In this document: piece by piece, positions 1 through 6,569 of the stretch
Layout: every line of letters begins with the position of its first letter
Position numbering within the stretch: the stretch's first letter is position 1
Assembly: GCA_964550025.1 (NCBI GenBank)
Contig: CAZJYI010000183.1
Coordinates: forward strand, 1-20,190
DNA length: 20,190 nt
Direction of reading: 5' to 3'
Source: CAZJYI01 sp964550025
Lineage (GTDB): Bacteria; Verrucomicrobiota; Kiritimatiellia; UBA8416; CAYOBW01
Notes under the pieces: model-generated
Seen by the model: the letters and a program-made list of their open reading frames with translations, nothing else
Told to the model about the DNA's origin: nothing
Database searches by the model: none
Translations under genes and position numbers: made by a program

Positions 1-64
1 CGCTTCGCGGCGGGGACGTGCTCGTCCTGACGTTACCATCTCTTCCTCCCTCGTGTAGCGGGAA

Positions 65-154
65 GATCAAGTAACGAGATTAAGTAATGAGAGTAAGTAA
101 TACGGATACTGACACACCATACTCCATCTCTTTACTTCATCTCCTTACTTAATC
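65..154. repeat. Inverted array of 13-bp repeats (3 + 3 units)
   Basis: Three direct units lie on the plus strand: GATCAAGTAACGA (65-77), GATTAAGTAATGA (78-90) and GAGTAAGTAATAC (91-103). Three lie on the minus strand: GATTAAGTAAGGA (154-142), GATGAAGTAAAGA (141-129) and a degenerate GATGGAGTATGGT (128-116). The approximate consensus is GATNAAGTAANGA. The two outer arms (77-100 and 132-155) match as an inverted repeat at 21 of 24 positions. The block is AT-rich in a GC-rich setting. It could form a long imperfect hairpin in transcripts running off the gene at 334-1245, or be a mobile repeat. Confidence 0.75.
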
Positions 155-254
155 TCTCCCCCACCACCCGCGCATCAAACACATGGCGGAAGGCAGTGTC
201 CTTCTTTCATGGGATCCTTGACAGTTCCCCCGTCGCAGTTCCGATCTCACGACC

Positions 255-318
255 GTCGGAAGACTTGGCATCTCCCGCTACCTGCCCTCCCCGTAGCGGG
301 ACGCGCCGAGCGTTCCGC
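255..318. repeat. Head-to-head pair of GTAG-type REP-like hairpins
   Basis: The plus-strand copy has GTAG at 293-296, stem GCGGGACGC (296-304), loop GCCGA (305-309) and stem GCGTTCCGC (310-318): nine pairs with one G-T wobble. The minus-strand copy has GTAG at 281-278, stem GCGGGAGAT (278-270), loop GCCAA (269-265) and the return strand at 264-255, with one bulged base. In both, the last G of GTAG is the first stem base and the loop reads GCCRA, so they look like two members of one family in opposite orientation. Confidence 0.6.
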
Positions 319-333
319 TCCCCGGGAGACTCG

Positions 334-1245
334 TCACGCCTTCCCCTGCCCCTTCCGTGCCATGACCAGGATGGACGGCGCCACGTGCAGCCTCCCCAGC
401 GAAAGCGCACGCACGGCCTCCGCGGTCAGCCAGGCCAGCACCTTTGCACTCTGAAACAGGCACAACCGCCAGCCGGAGCTACGCGCGGACGGGTCCCCGC
501 GGGTAACCGGGGAATTGGCGACACGAACGCATTCGAATCCGTGACGCCCCAGGAGCGAACGCAGCGTGCGCCCCGTGAACGAGTACAGATGCAGGCTGAA
601 GATGTCGTGAAGGCGGTATCGCCGGACAAGGCGCGGGAAGGGCGCCAGCAGGCCCCGCAGCAGATGGTGCAGACGGGCATTGGGCACGCGGATGCAGACC
701 CATCCGCCAACGGACAGCAACGCATGCGTTTCGTCCAGGGCCGTAGCGGGATCCGGCAACTGGTCCAGCACGTTGAGAAACGACACGACGTCGTAGAGGG
801 AGGAATCGGCAGGGGGCCGCCAGTCCCCGAGCGTCCCCTCATGCAGGGGGGCACCGTGACGCGCGTTCCCCTCGAGCACGGCCTGCGGGGACACGTCGAG
901 TCCCTCGGCATCCCAACCACGCGCGCGCGCGGCGGCAACGAACTCGCCGGTACCGCACCCGACGTCCAACAGCCGCCGGCCACCGGTCTGCCGCTCGACG
1001 CGATCGAGTATCCGCTCGAAAAGGTGCACCCGCGTGGCAGGCTCGCGGCGCTTGTGATCCAGCGCATGGTAGCTGTCGCGGTAAAAGGCGGCCTCCTCAT
1101 TCGCGGAGACAGTCTGGACAGTCTGGATCAGTCCGCACTCCAGGCAACGGAAGAAGCGCGTATCCGTAACCTCGTGGAGCGCGCCGTAGAGAAGCTTGTG
1201 CCGGCTGCCGCCACACAGGTTGCAATTCTGGGGAGTGGTGCTCAA
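334..1245 (-). CDS. Zinc-ribbon class I SAM-dependent methyltransferase
   Basis: This 303-residue protein is a likely SAM-dependent methyltransferase of the type found in sugar and polysaccharide biosynthesis loci. An N-terminal zinc ribbon is visible (Cys8, Cys11, Cys34, Cys37). It is followed by the Rossmann motif I DVGCGTG at residues 94-100 and a post-motif LDVSPQAV that would hold the acidic ribose-binding residue. The segment FLNVLDQLPDPATALDE has the usual motif II/III layout of the Methyltransf_11/23 families. The start is TTG at 1245: AGAAGG lies six bases upstream, whereas the ATG at 1249 is in another frame and only two bases from that site. The layout resembles the C-methyltransferases that act on nucleotide-linked deoxysugars, but the substrate cannot be assigned. 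It is transcribed leftward, away from the polytopic glycosyltransferase gene at 1551. Confidence 0.85.
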   Translation of the reverse strand: MSTTPQNCNLCGGSRHKLLYGALHEVTDTRFFRCLECGLIQTVQTVSANEEAAFYRDSYHALDHKRREPATRVHLFERILDRVERQTGGRRLLDVGCGTGEFVAAARARGWDAEGLDVSPQAVLEGNARHGAPLHEGTLGDWRPPADSSLYDVVSFLNVLDQLPDPATALDETHALLSVGGWVCIRVPNARLHHLLRGLLAPFPRLVRRYRLHDIFSLHLYSFTGRTLRSLLGRHGFECVRVANSPVTRGDPSARSSGWRLCLFQSAKVLAWLTAEAVRALSLGRLHVAPSILVMARKGQGKA

Positions 1246-1251
1246 ACATAG

Positions 1252-1257
1252 CCTTCT
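1252..1257 (-). promoter_or_regulatory. Ribosome binding site deciding a TTG start
   Basis: AGAAGG on the minus strand is six bases from TTG at 1245 and two bases from an out-of-frame ATG at 1249. The in-frame stop upstream is at 1278-1276 and no in-frame ATG or GTG lies between, so TTG is the only sensible start for the zinc-ribbon methyltransferase. Confidence 0.6.
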
Positions 1258-1355
1258 GTTTTGTGGATTCGCGGGCTATGTTAGTCGGCGAGGGCAGACA
1301 ATATCGAGGTCTAATTCGGGTCAGTCCGGGAAAGGGCCGGGGATGCGAGAGCGAA

Positions 1356-1490
1356 GTAGGACGGTGCTCTGCGCCGTCCATGGAGGCAGCGCACAAGCGG
1401 ATGCAGCGAGAGAATTGGCCGTAGCGCCGCGACTCTCTCTTCTCCCGCGTGCTCGTTCTGCCGCAAGGACGGCCCGGAGGACCGTCCTAC
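1356..1490. repeat. Inverted pair of GTAG-type hairpins (GGACGG family), REPIN-like
   Basis: The plus copy has GTAG at 1356-1359 and a nine-pair stem, GGACGGTGC (1359-1367) against GCGCCGTCC (1371-1379), around the loop TCT. The minus copy has GTAG at 1490-1487 and stem GGACGGTCC against GGGCCGTCC (1487-1467), around the loop TCC. The two stems differ by a compensatory G-C to C-G change at the eighth pair and keep the same T-G wobble at the seventh. The GTAG heads point outward, bounding 135 bp in the gap between two divergently transcribed genes. Confidence 0.7.
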
Positions 1491-1550
1491 TGGGAAAGAC
1501 CGCACCACGTGCGCGTCTCGGACGGGTCTGATTCGGACCGGGGACTGCAT

Positions 1551-2780
1551 ATGAACAGGAACTACATCGTGGCGTCGATCCTGGTTCTCAGCCTTGTGCT
1601 ACGCCTGTTGTACGTTGCCTTTGCCGACCAGGGCCGCTTCCGCCATGAAGGGCTGTACAGTGACGACGCGCGGCAGTATGTCACCCTCGCCGACGCGTTG
1701 CGTGCCGGCCGCGGTTTCGAGCTCGAGGGGGGGCTTACGTCCTGGCGCGCACCGCTGTACCCCTCCCTCCTGGCAGGCGTACGGCGCATCCTCCCACGCC
1801 CTGTCCTCGCAACACGACTTCTCCAGTGTCTCCTGGGTGCGGCGCTGACACTGGTTGTGCTGCTGCTGGCCTCACGACTCGGGGGCACGGCGGCCGGCGC
1901 CCTCGCCGCCGCGTTTTGCGCAGTGACGTACGAGTTGATCGACCTCAACGCCTATCTCGTTACCGAAACCGTCTTCACCGTTCTCCACGCGCTCAGCATC
2001 CTCGCCCTGGTTCTCTACCGGCAGACGCAACGGCGCAGATGGGTGGTCTACGGCGGGATAGCCATGGGCCTGGCGATTCTGACCCGGGCGCAGCCGCTGC
2101 TGTTCCCGGTACTCGCGCTCGCCTGGTTCGGCCTGCCGGAAGACGCGCATCGCCAGCCCATGCGGCGGCGCATGCAACACGGCATCCTGTTCGTTCTCGT
2201 TTCATACCTCGTTGTCTCGCCGTGGACGATACGCAACGCCGCCGTGCACAGGGCTTTCGTGCCCGCAACGACTGAGCTCGGCAAACTGGTGTACCAGGCC
2301 AACTGCGCGTCCGCCACGGGGGGCACGGGAGGCTGGTACAAGCGCGCGGTTGACTGGACGGAACCGCCGGTTCGCGATGGGGAGACGGAGGTCGAGCGCT
2401 CACGCCGGATGTTGCGCGCGGGGTTGCACCACGCGGCGACGCACCCGGGGCGGACACTGCGACTGGTCCCGAAGAAGTTCTGGAACATGTGGCGACCGTG
2501 GACCGCCGGATCGTCCACCATGTCGACGGTCACGGCATCAACGCAGTACCTCCTGCTGATGGCGCTCTACGGCTGGGGGCTCTGGCGGCTGCGCCACAGG
2601 TGGCGTTCCTTCGCCATCCTGCACTTGCCGGTGATTTACTCCCTGGCGTTGCACACGATCCTGTCATCGACGGTGCGCTACCGCTATCCACTGCTACCCC
2701 TGGTGATGGTCGTGGCCGCATGCGGCATCTGCGGAACGCAGGCACGTCAGGCCGCGCAACACGAGAACCCCGCGGAGTGA
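1551..2780 (+). CDS. Polytopic GT39/ArnT-like glycosyltransferase
   Basis: This 409-residue integral membrane protein resembles the dolichyl/undecaprenyl-phosphate-sugar-dependent glycosyltransferases (GT39/PMT, ArnT, GT83 types). After a first membrane helix (about residues 5-23) comes an extracytoplasmic loop with SDDARQY, carrying the acidic pair usual at the catalytic site, and then the RAPLYPSLLAG motif typical of the family. Hydrophobic helices follow, with a second acidic position in LVTETVF and a run of helices to the C-terminus (YRYPLLPLVMVVAA). The likely role is to transfer a sugar from a lipid-linked donor to an acceptor on the outer face of the inner membrane. I place the start at ATG 1551, right before the first helix; the frame is open further upstream but those codons cross the hairpin repeat. 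It is the first gene of a rightward group, with the next gene four bases on. Confidence 0.8.
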   Translation: MNRNYIVASILVLSLVLRLLYVAFADQGRFRHEGLYSDDARQYVTLADALRAGRGFELEGGLTSWRAPLYPSLLAGVRRILPRPVLATRLLQCLLGAALTLVVLLLASRLGGTAAGALAAAFCAVTYELIDLNAYLVTETVFTVLHALSILALVLYRQTQRRRWVVYGGIAMGLAILTRAQPLLFPVLALAWFGLPEDAHRQPMRRRMQHGILFVLVSYLVVSPWTIRNAAVHRAFVPATTELGKLVYQANCASATGGTGGWYKRAVDWTEPPVRDGETEVERSRRMLRAGLHHAATHPGRTLRLVPKKFWNMWRPWTAGSSTMSTVTASTQYLLLMALYGWGLWRLRHRWRSFAILHLPVIYSLALHTILSSTVRYRYPLLPLVMVVAACGICGTQARQAAQHENPAE

Positions 2781-2784
2781 ACCG

Positions 2785-3516
2785 ATGAGCATGCGCGAAA
2801 GACTCAAGTCGGTCCGCTGGCTGCACGCCGCGCTGGCGCCGCCTCTGCGAGTGCTGCGAAAAGCCGCCAGGCCGGGCAGCTTCAGCATGCACGTCACGTA
2901 CCGCGCAAACGCGCTGCGCAAGGAGTTCCTCGACACATACGATCGCAAGGAATGCGCCGTGCACGACCTGGGGTGTGGAATGCGCCCGGCCCTTGCGCAC
3001 GCCGTCAACATCGACGGTACACCGGCACCCTGCGTCGACATCGTGGCCGACTTGCAGCACCTGCCGCTGCCGGACGAGAGCGCCGACGCGGTGTACATGT
3101 CGGGCGTCCTGGAGCATCTGAGGGATCCCGTCAGCGTGGTCGGCGAGATCCATCGCGTCTTGAAACCCGGCGGCGCCGTGTACGCGGACGTCGTGTTCGT
3201 GAACCGCTACCACACGGCCCCCGGCGACTACCAGCGACTCACGCTCGACGGGCTGCGCGAGCTGTTCCGAGAGTACCACGACGTCAAAACGGGAATACTG
3301 GCGGGGCCGGCTTCCGCCACCTGCGACATACTGCGCCATTTTCTCTCGCTGCTGTTCTCCGTGCGCTCGCACGGCGCCTACCTGTTTCTCTACCACTACG
3401 TCTTCGGCTACCTGCTGTGGCCGCTGAAATTCCTCGACGGTCTCCTGAACGATCACACCGACGCCGTCGTGATCGCCATGGCCTACTGCTTGACGGCGAG
3501 GAAACCGGAACGCTGA
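2785..3516 (+). CDS. Class I SAM-dependent methyltransferase
   Basis: This 243-residue protein has the Methyltransf_11 pattern: motif I DLGCG near residues 65-69, then a conserved VDIVADLQHLPLPDESADAV segment in which the acidic SAM-contact residue and motif II are evident, and LEHLRDPVSVVGEIHRVLKPGG as motif III. The C-terminal 70 residues are hydrophobic and aromatic (FLYHYVFGYLLWPLKFLDGLL), suggesting peripheral membrane attachment. It starts four bases after the stop of the membrane glycosyltransferase, with GGAG of that gene's last codons as the likely ribosome binding site, so the two are probably co-translated. It shares a DIVADL motif-II style with the methyltransferase at 4915-5436. 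The substrate is probably a sugar or lipid-linked sugar of the same glycan; this is inference. Confidence 0.83.
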   Translation: MSMRERLKSVRWLHAALAPPLRVLRKAARPGSFSMHVTYRANALRKEFLDTYDRKECAVHDLGCGMRPALAHAVNIDGTPAPCVDIVADLQHLPLPDESADAVYMSGVLEHLRDPVSVVGEIHRVLKPGGAVYADVVFVNRYHTAPGDYQRLTLDGLRELFREYHDVKTGILAGPASATCDILRHFLSLLFSVRSHGAYLFLYHYVFGYLLWPLKFLDGLLNDHTDAVVIAMAYCLTARKPER

Positions 3517-3550
3517 CACGGGTACTCTCGAGCGCCATGATCGCGGAGGA

Positions 3551-3679
3551 GTAGGTCCCAGTTGTACTGGGACCCCAGAGAGTGTGAGGCCACTGCAATG
3601 AGACAGTCGCGACTCGAGACCGAATCGTCGTGCGACTACATCGTCTTCACTTGCTGGTCCCAGTGCAACTGGGACCTAC
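3551..3679. repeat. Inverted pair of GTAG-type hairpins (GGTCCC family), REPIN-like
   Basis: The plus copy starts with GTAG at 3551-3554; the stem arms GGTCCCAGT and ACTGGGACC (3554-3574) enclose the loop TGT. The minus copy has its GTAG at 3679-3676 and the same nine-pair stem with loop TGC read on its own strand (3676-3656). The heads face outward and bound 129 bp, close to the 135 bp of the pair at 1356-1490. The pair fills most of the 279-bp gap between the genes ending at 3516 and starting at 3796. The 24-base plus copy recurs exactly at 14801-14824. Confidence 0.8.
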
Positions 3680-3783
3680 TGGGAGCGGGAACTCAGAATG
3701 CTTCCCCGCCACCCGCCACTTGACTTTGTCATCCGTCGCGACGAGGATGGTGGCGTGGTCCGAATAGCAGGGCCGACCGCCCT

Positions 3784-3792
3784 GGAGGAGAG
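3784..3792 (+). promoter_or_regulatory. Ribosome binding site for the GTG-started Trm112-like gene
   Basis: GGAGGAGAG lies three to four bases before GTG 3796, with the GGAGG core about seven bases away. This strong site supports the GTG start of a gene that might otherwise be overlooked because of its size. Confidence 0.65.
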
Positions 3793-3795
3793 ACA

Positions 3796-3984
3796 GTGGA
3801 CAAGCAGATTCTCGACGTGCTGGCGTGTCCGGCATGCAAGTCCGAAGTGGAAGAGACCGGCAACGGCATCCGGTGCTGTGACACGGCATGCGCCCGTGTC
3901 TATCCGGTCCGGGACGGCGTCCCGGTCATGCTGCTGTCCGAAGCGACCACCGGCACGGGCGAGTCACGGCCCGAGGGACAATGA
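3796..3984 (+). CDS. Trm112/UPF0434-like zinc protein
   Basis: This 62-residue protein matches the small Trm112/UPF0434 family: LLACP-type opening (LDVLACPACKSEV, Cys11 and Cys14), further cysteines at 27, 28 and 32, and the hallmark YPVRDGVPVML near residues 36-46. In eukaryotes and archaea Trm112 activates and stabilises methyltransferases; bacterial members are often found beside glycosyltransferases, methyltransferases or lpxK and are poorly understood. The start is GTG with a strong ribosome binding site. Its stop overlaps the next gene's start as ATGA (3981-3984), so it is coupled to the GT2 glycosyltransferase. With seven methyltransferase domains in the window, a role as methyltransferase partner is tempting but unproven. 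Confidence 0.85.
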   Translation: MDKQILDVLACPACKSEVEETGNGIRCCDTACARVYPVRDGVPVMLLSEATTGTGESRPEGQ

Positions 3985-4955
3985 CCACGCGCCCGCCAGC
4001 AAGAGTCCTGGTCGGGATACTGGCGGCAGGGGAACGAGAGAAGACGCTCAAGTGCCTTCAGTCCCTGGCCGCCGGTGACTGCGAAGCCTTCGATGTCTAC
4101 CTGGTCGACAACGGTTCCGGAGAAGCAATCGCCGGAGCGGCGGCGGCCTATCCCTTTGTCACTGCCCGCACGTTGCCCACGAATGCCGGCTGTGCGGGCG
4201 GACGCAACGTCATCCTCGAACTGTTCCGGCGCGAGGGGCGTTGGGACTTCCTTTTCTTCCTCGACAACGACGGGCAGGTCAAACCCGACACCCTCGGGAA
4301 CCTGCTCTCCGCGGCCGCGGCCCTTCAGGAGCGTGGCGTTAAGCTGGGCGGCATTGGGCCGCACGTCTATTACCTGGACAAGCCGGGCACCTACTGGATG
4401 GCCGGCGGCGGACAGATCGACTGGCCCCGCGGATGGTTCACGGCATCCGGCAACAGGGAGCCGCAGAGCGACGAACTGGAGGTCCCCCGCCGCCTGGACA
4501 CATTGGCCGGCGGGTTCATGTTCATCACGAGGGAGGCCATCGAAGCCGCGGGCGATTTCATCGAGGACTACTTCATTTACCTGGAGGATACGGATTGGTG
4601 CCGTAGAATCGTGTGCGGGGGCTTCGAGCTCTGGTCCGCGCCGTCGGCGGTCTGCCTGCACGATGCGTCGTCGTCACTGGGAAGCTGCTCCCCCCGGTTC
4701 TACTATCTGAGAACGCGCAACCGCCTCTGGTTCTTCTCGGCCTACGCGCCGCCCGGCGCCGGTTACTCCCGCCGTGCCGTCGTCCGCGACGTGTTCAGGA
4801 ACTCGCTGCTGCCCGAACTGAGGGCGGGGCGGCCGCGACGCGTGTGCGCCATTGCGGCGGGACTGGTCGGCGGGCTGTTTGTTCCCCGAGCCATTCGCGA
4901 TACGGCGTCACAGTCTACGACTCCGTCGTCTTGCGCAGCACGATCCGCATGCTGA
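3981..4955 (+). CDS. GT2 family glycosyltransferase (rhamnosyltransferase-like)
   Basis: This 324-residue cytoplasmic protein has the GT-A fold signatures of the GT2 family: VDNGS at residues 42-46, the N-AG-AGGRN motif at 68-76, FLDNDG at 94-98 as the nucleotide-sugar/metal site, and FIYLEDTDWCRR as the ED(x)D acceptor-base region. This combination is common in rhamnosyltransferase-like enzymes that extend O-antigen or exopolysaccharide chains. It begins in an ATGA overlap with the Trm112-like gene. Its last 14 codons run into the end of the leftward methyltransferase gene, a 41-bp convergent overlap; the tail there (STTPSSCAARSAC) looks non-native, so the original C-terminus may have been replaced at a rearrangement junction. 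Confidence 0.88.
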   Translation: MTTRPPARVLVGILAAGEREKTLKCLQSLAAGDCEAFDVYLVDNGSGEAIAGAAAAYPFVTARTLPTNAGCAGGRNVILELFRREGRWDFLFFLDNDGQVKPDTLGNLLSAAAALQERGVKLGGIGPHVYYLDKPGTYWMAGGGQIDWPRGWFTASGNREPQSDELEVPRRLDTLAGGFMFITREAIEAAGDFIEDYFIYLEDTDWCRRIVCGGFELWSAPSAVCLHDASSSLGSCSPRFYYLRTRNRLWFFSAYAPPGAGYSRRAVVRDVFRNSLLPELRAGRPRRVCAIAAGLVGGLFVPRAIRDTASQSTTPSSCAARSAC

Positions 4956-5436
4956 AGTCGACACACAGCCGGACCAGCCATCGTTCCGTGGTCCACATCC
5001 GGCGTCGCCACAGCAACCGCCACACCGGCCGCCGCCACGAGCGCGGCAGCACCAGGTCCATCCGCTCGGTTGTAAAGCGCGCCCGGCTGTAGAAGTTGTA
5101 GGGATAGCCGGGCTCGAAGTACCTGAACGTGCTGCAAGTGACGGCCGTGCGATGGGTGGGATCGCCGAGATACCGCAGCGTGCCGCCGTGGGGCACCTCG
5201 ATCTCGACCATGCCGTCGGGCTTGAGCACGCGGTGGACCTCTTCCATGAACACGACCAGGTCGGGGAGGTGTTCTACGAAGTGAGACGCCAGGATCCTGT
5301 CTACCGACGCATCCCGCAACGGCCATGGCGCCCGGGAAAGATCGGCCACGATGTCGACTCCGGGCAGAAGCCGGTTGTCCATACCAACGGTGCCTTCGCG
5401 CTTCTTCCGGCCGCAACCGGCATCGATGGTTATCAT
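4915..5436 (-). CDS. Class I SAM-dependent methyltransferase (short)
   Basis: This 173-residue protein opens directly with motif I, MITIDAGCGRKK, followed by GMDNRLLPGVDIVADL, then HFVEHLPDLVVFMEEVHRVLKPDG, the usual Methyltransf_11 core. The C-terminal half (PTHRTAVTCSTFRYFEP) resembles methyltransferases of LPS/exopolysaccharide loci. The start is ATG 5436, seven bases after GGGAGG (5449-5444), and its ATGA overlaps the stop of the upstream GT4 gene, which fixes the start even though the frame is open for 61 more codons. It is the last gene of the leftward operon. Its end overlaps the GT2 gene on the other strand. It has almost no N-terminal extension before the Rossmann fold, so it is compact for the family. 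Confidence 0.85.
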   Translation of the reverse strand: MITIDAGCGRKKREGTVGMDNRLLPGVDIVADLSRAPWPLRDASVDRILASHFVEHLPDLVVFMEEVHRVLKPDGMVEIEVPHGGTLRYLGDPTHRTAVTCSTFRYFEPGYPYNFYSRARFTTERMDLVLPRSWRRPVWRLLWRRRMWTTERWLVRLCVDFSMRIVLRKTTES

Positions 5437-6569
5437 CTCGCCGCCTCCCGCAGGAACACCTCGTACTCCGCCGCCCGCTGTTGCCATGTCTGCGTGCCTG
5501 CCCATGCCGTCCCCTCTCGCGAAGCGGCCAACCAGGCGCCCTCGTCTCCGAGCAGCGCGGCAATACTGCGGGCCCACGTTTCGTACAGGTCGTCGGGCCA
5601 TTCCTCTTCCCGCCGCCACGGCAGGAGCACGGCGAACTTCCCCGTCGCCTCGCGAATGGCGGGCATGTCCGCGGCAACAACGGGCAACCCGTTGGCCTGC
5701 GCCTCCAACACGACCATGCCGAACGACTCCGCCACCGGCGCGTGAACCAGCACGTCGGCGTTACAATAGGCATCCGCGACGCACGTGTAGGGCCGTTCGC
5801 CGGCCAGCTCGACACGGGACGCCAAACCGAGCCGTTCGATCTCCCGCGTCAGCGATTCACCCTCGTAGTTCCGCCCGACCATCAGGAGACGGGCCGCGGG
5901 CATTTCTTCGCACAGATGCCGCAGGATATGCAAGAGCCGGTATGCGCCCTTGGCACGGGTGATCCGACCAACGGAGAGCAAGACGGGTCCGTCGGGGCGG
6001 GTGCGTGCGCGGGGAACGGGCGGGACGACCACTCCGGGCGGCACCGTGCCCGCAACGGGCCGGTTCAGCGTCTGTTCGAGTCGCTGCCTGGTGTCCAGGC
6101 TGTTGGCAACAATTGACCTGCATTTCGCGTGGCGGTAGGCCCAGACGCCAAAGGGCCCGGATGCGTGCACGACGCTGGGCACGCCTTTCAACCGCAGAAG
6201 CCGGGAGAACAGCAGGGCGGTGGTGGGATAGTGAAGCGATGCCACGTCGCAACGCTTGACCGCTCTGATCACGGAGGGGCGGCGCAGGAATCCGAGGAAC
6301 AGCGTCAGCGCTTCCACGTCGTAGACCAGCGGCAGCCTGAGGCGCGAACGGATATCCTCGCAGCGCCGGGCGGTGCGAGGCACGAAGGGCACCGTGAGAA
6401 CGGTGAAGGACGCGTTCCCCACGTGCGGCAGCACGACACCGTCTTTGGGAAGCCCGGTGACGAGGAGCACCTCGTGCCGGGCCGCGAGCTCCGAGCACAG
6501 ACCATACACGACGCTGTCGGTGCCGCCCGTCATGGTGGCCGTAGATGCATCGATAAAGCAGATCCGCAT
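5433..6569 (-). CDS. GT4 family glycosyltransferase
   Basis: This 378-residue protein has the GT-B fold of group 1 (GT4) glycosyltransferases. The N-terminal domain begins MRICFIDAST with a TGGTDSVVYGL glycine-rich loop (residues 14-24). The C-terminal donor domain contains LLSVGRITRAKGAYRLL (197-213), a typical GT4 nucleotide-sugar segment, and the E-x7-E motif ESFGMVVLE with Glu281 and Glu289. It would add a retaining-linkage sugar to a glycan on the cytoplasmic face. The start is taken as ATG 6569, which overlaps the upstream stop as TGATG, with AAGGG just upstream; a GTG one codon earlier is also possible. It is the fifth gene of the leftward operon. Confidence 0.9.
   Translation of the reverse strand: MRICFIDASTATMTGGTDSVVYGLCSELAARHEVLLVTGLPKDGVVLPHVGNASFTVLTVPFVPRTARRCEDIRSRLRLPLVYDVEALTLFLGFLRRPSVIRAVKRCDVASLHYPTTALLFSRLLRLKGVPSVVHASGPFGVWAYRHAKCRSIVANSLDTRQRLEQTLNRPVAGTVPPGVVVPPVPRARTRPDGPVLLSVGRITRAKGAYRLLHILRHLCEEMPAARLLMVGRNYEGESLTREIERLGLASRVELAGERPYTCVADAYCNADVLVHAPVAESFGMVVLEAQANGLPVVAADMPAIREATGKFAVLLPWRREEEWPDDLYETWARSIAALLGDEGAWLAASREGTAWAGTQTWQQRAAEYEVFLREAAR
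5444..5449 (-). promoter_or_regulatory. Ribosome binding site inside the GT4 gene
   Basis: GGGAGG on the minus strand is seven bases from ATG 5436. It lies within the last codons of the GT4 gene and decides the start of the short methyltransferase against upstream in-frame alternatives. Confidence 0.6.

Larger units (their letters stand above)
1..333. other. Non-coding, repeat-rich left edge
   Basis: I see no convincing gene here. The stretch holds an inverted array of 13-bp units (65-154) and a pair of GTAG-headed hairpins (255-318), both listed separately. Near the very edge, GGACG (14-18) and CGTCC (23-27) can form a short hairpin. On the minus strand an ATG at 39-37 is preceded by a good GGGAGG Shine-Dalgarno-like run, so a leftward gene could begin there and leave the window, but only 13 codons are visible. 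Confidence 0.6.

Noticed and set aside
1..39. A possible leftward gene starting at ATG 39 with a GGGAGG site
   Set aside because: Only 13 codons are visible (MVTSGRARPRREA) and the segment also contains a hairpin, so it may be a repeat. Not enough to call.
196..1251. A 351-codon plus-strand frame
   Set aside because: It is antisense to the zinc-ribbon methyltransferase and crosses the GTAG hairpins. It has no domain pattern.
2530..3519. A 329-codon minus-strand frame
   Set aside because: It is antisense to the methyltransferase at 2785-3516 and the end of the membrane glycosyltransferase, with no family features.
3598..3690. A short frame (MRQSRLETESSCDYIVFTC) between the two hairpins, considered as a remnant of a Y1/RAYT transposase
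   Set aside because: It lacks the HUH motif and any further similarity, and it runs straight into the hairpin. The resemblance to transposase N-termini is too slight.
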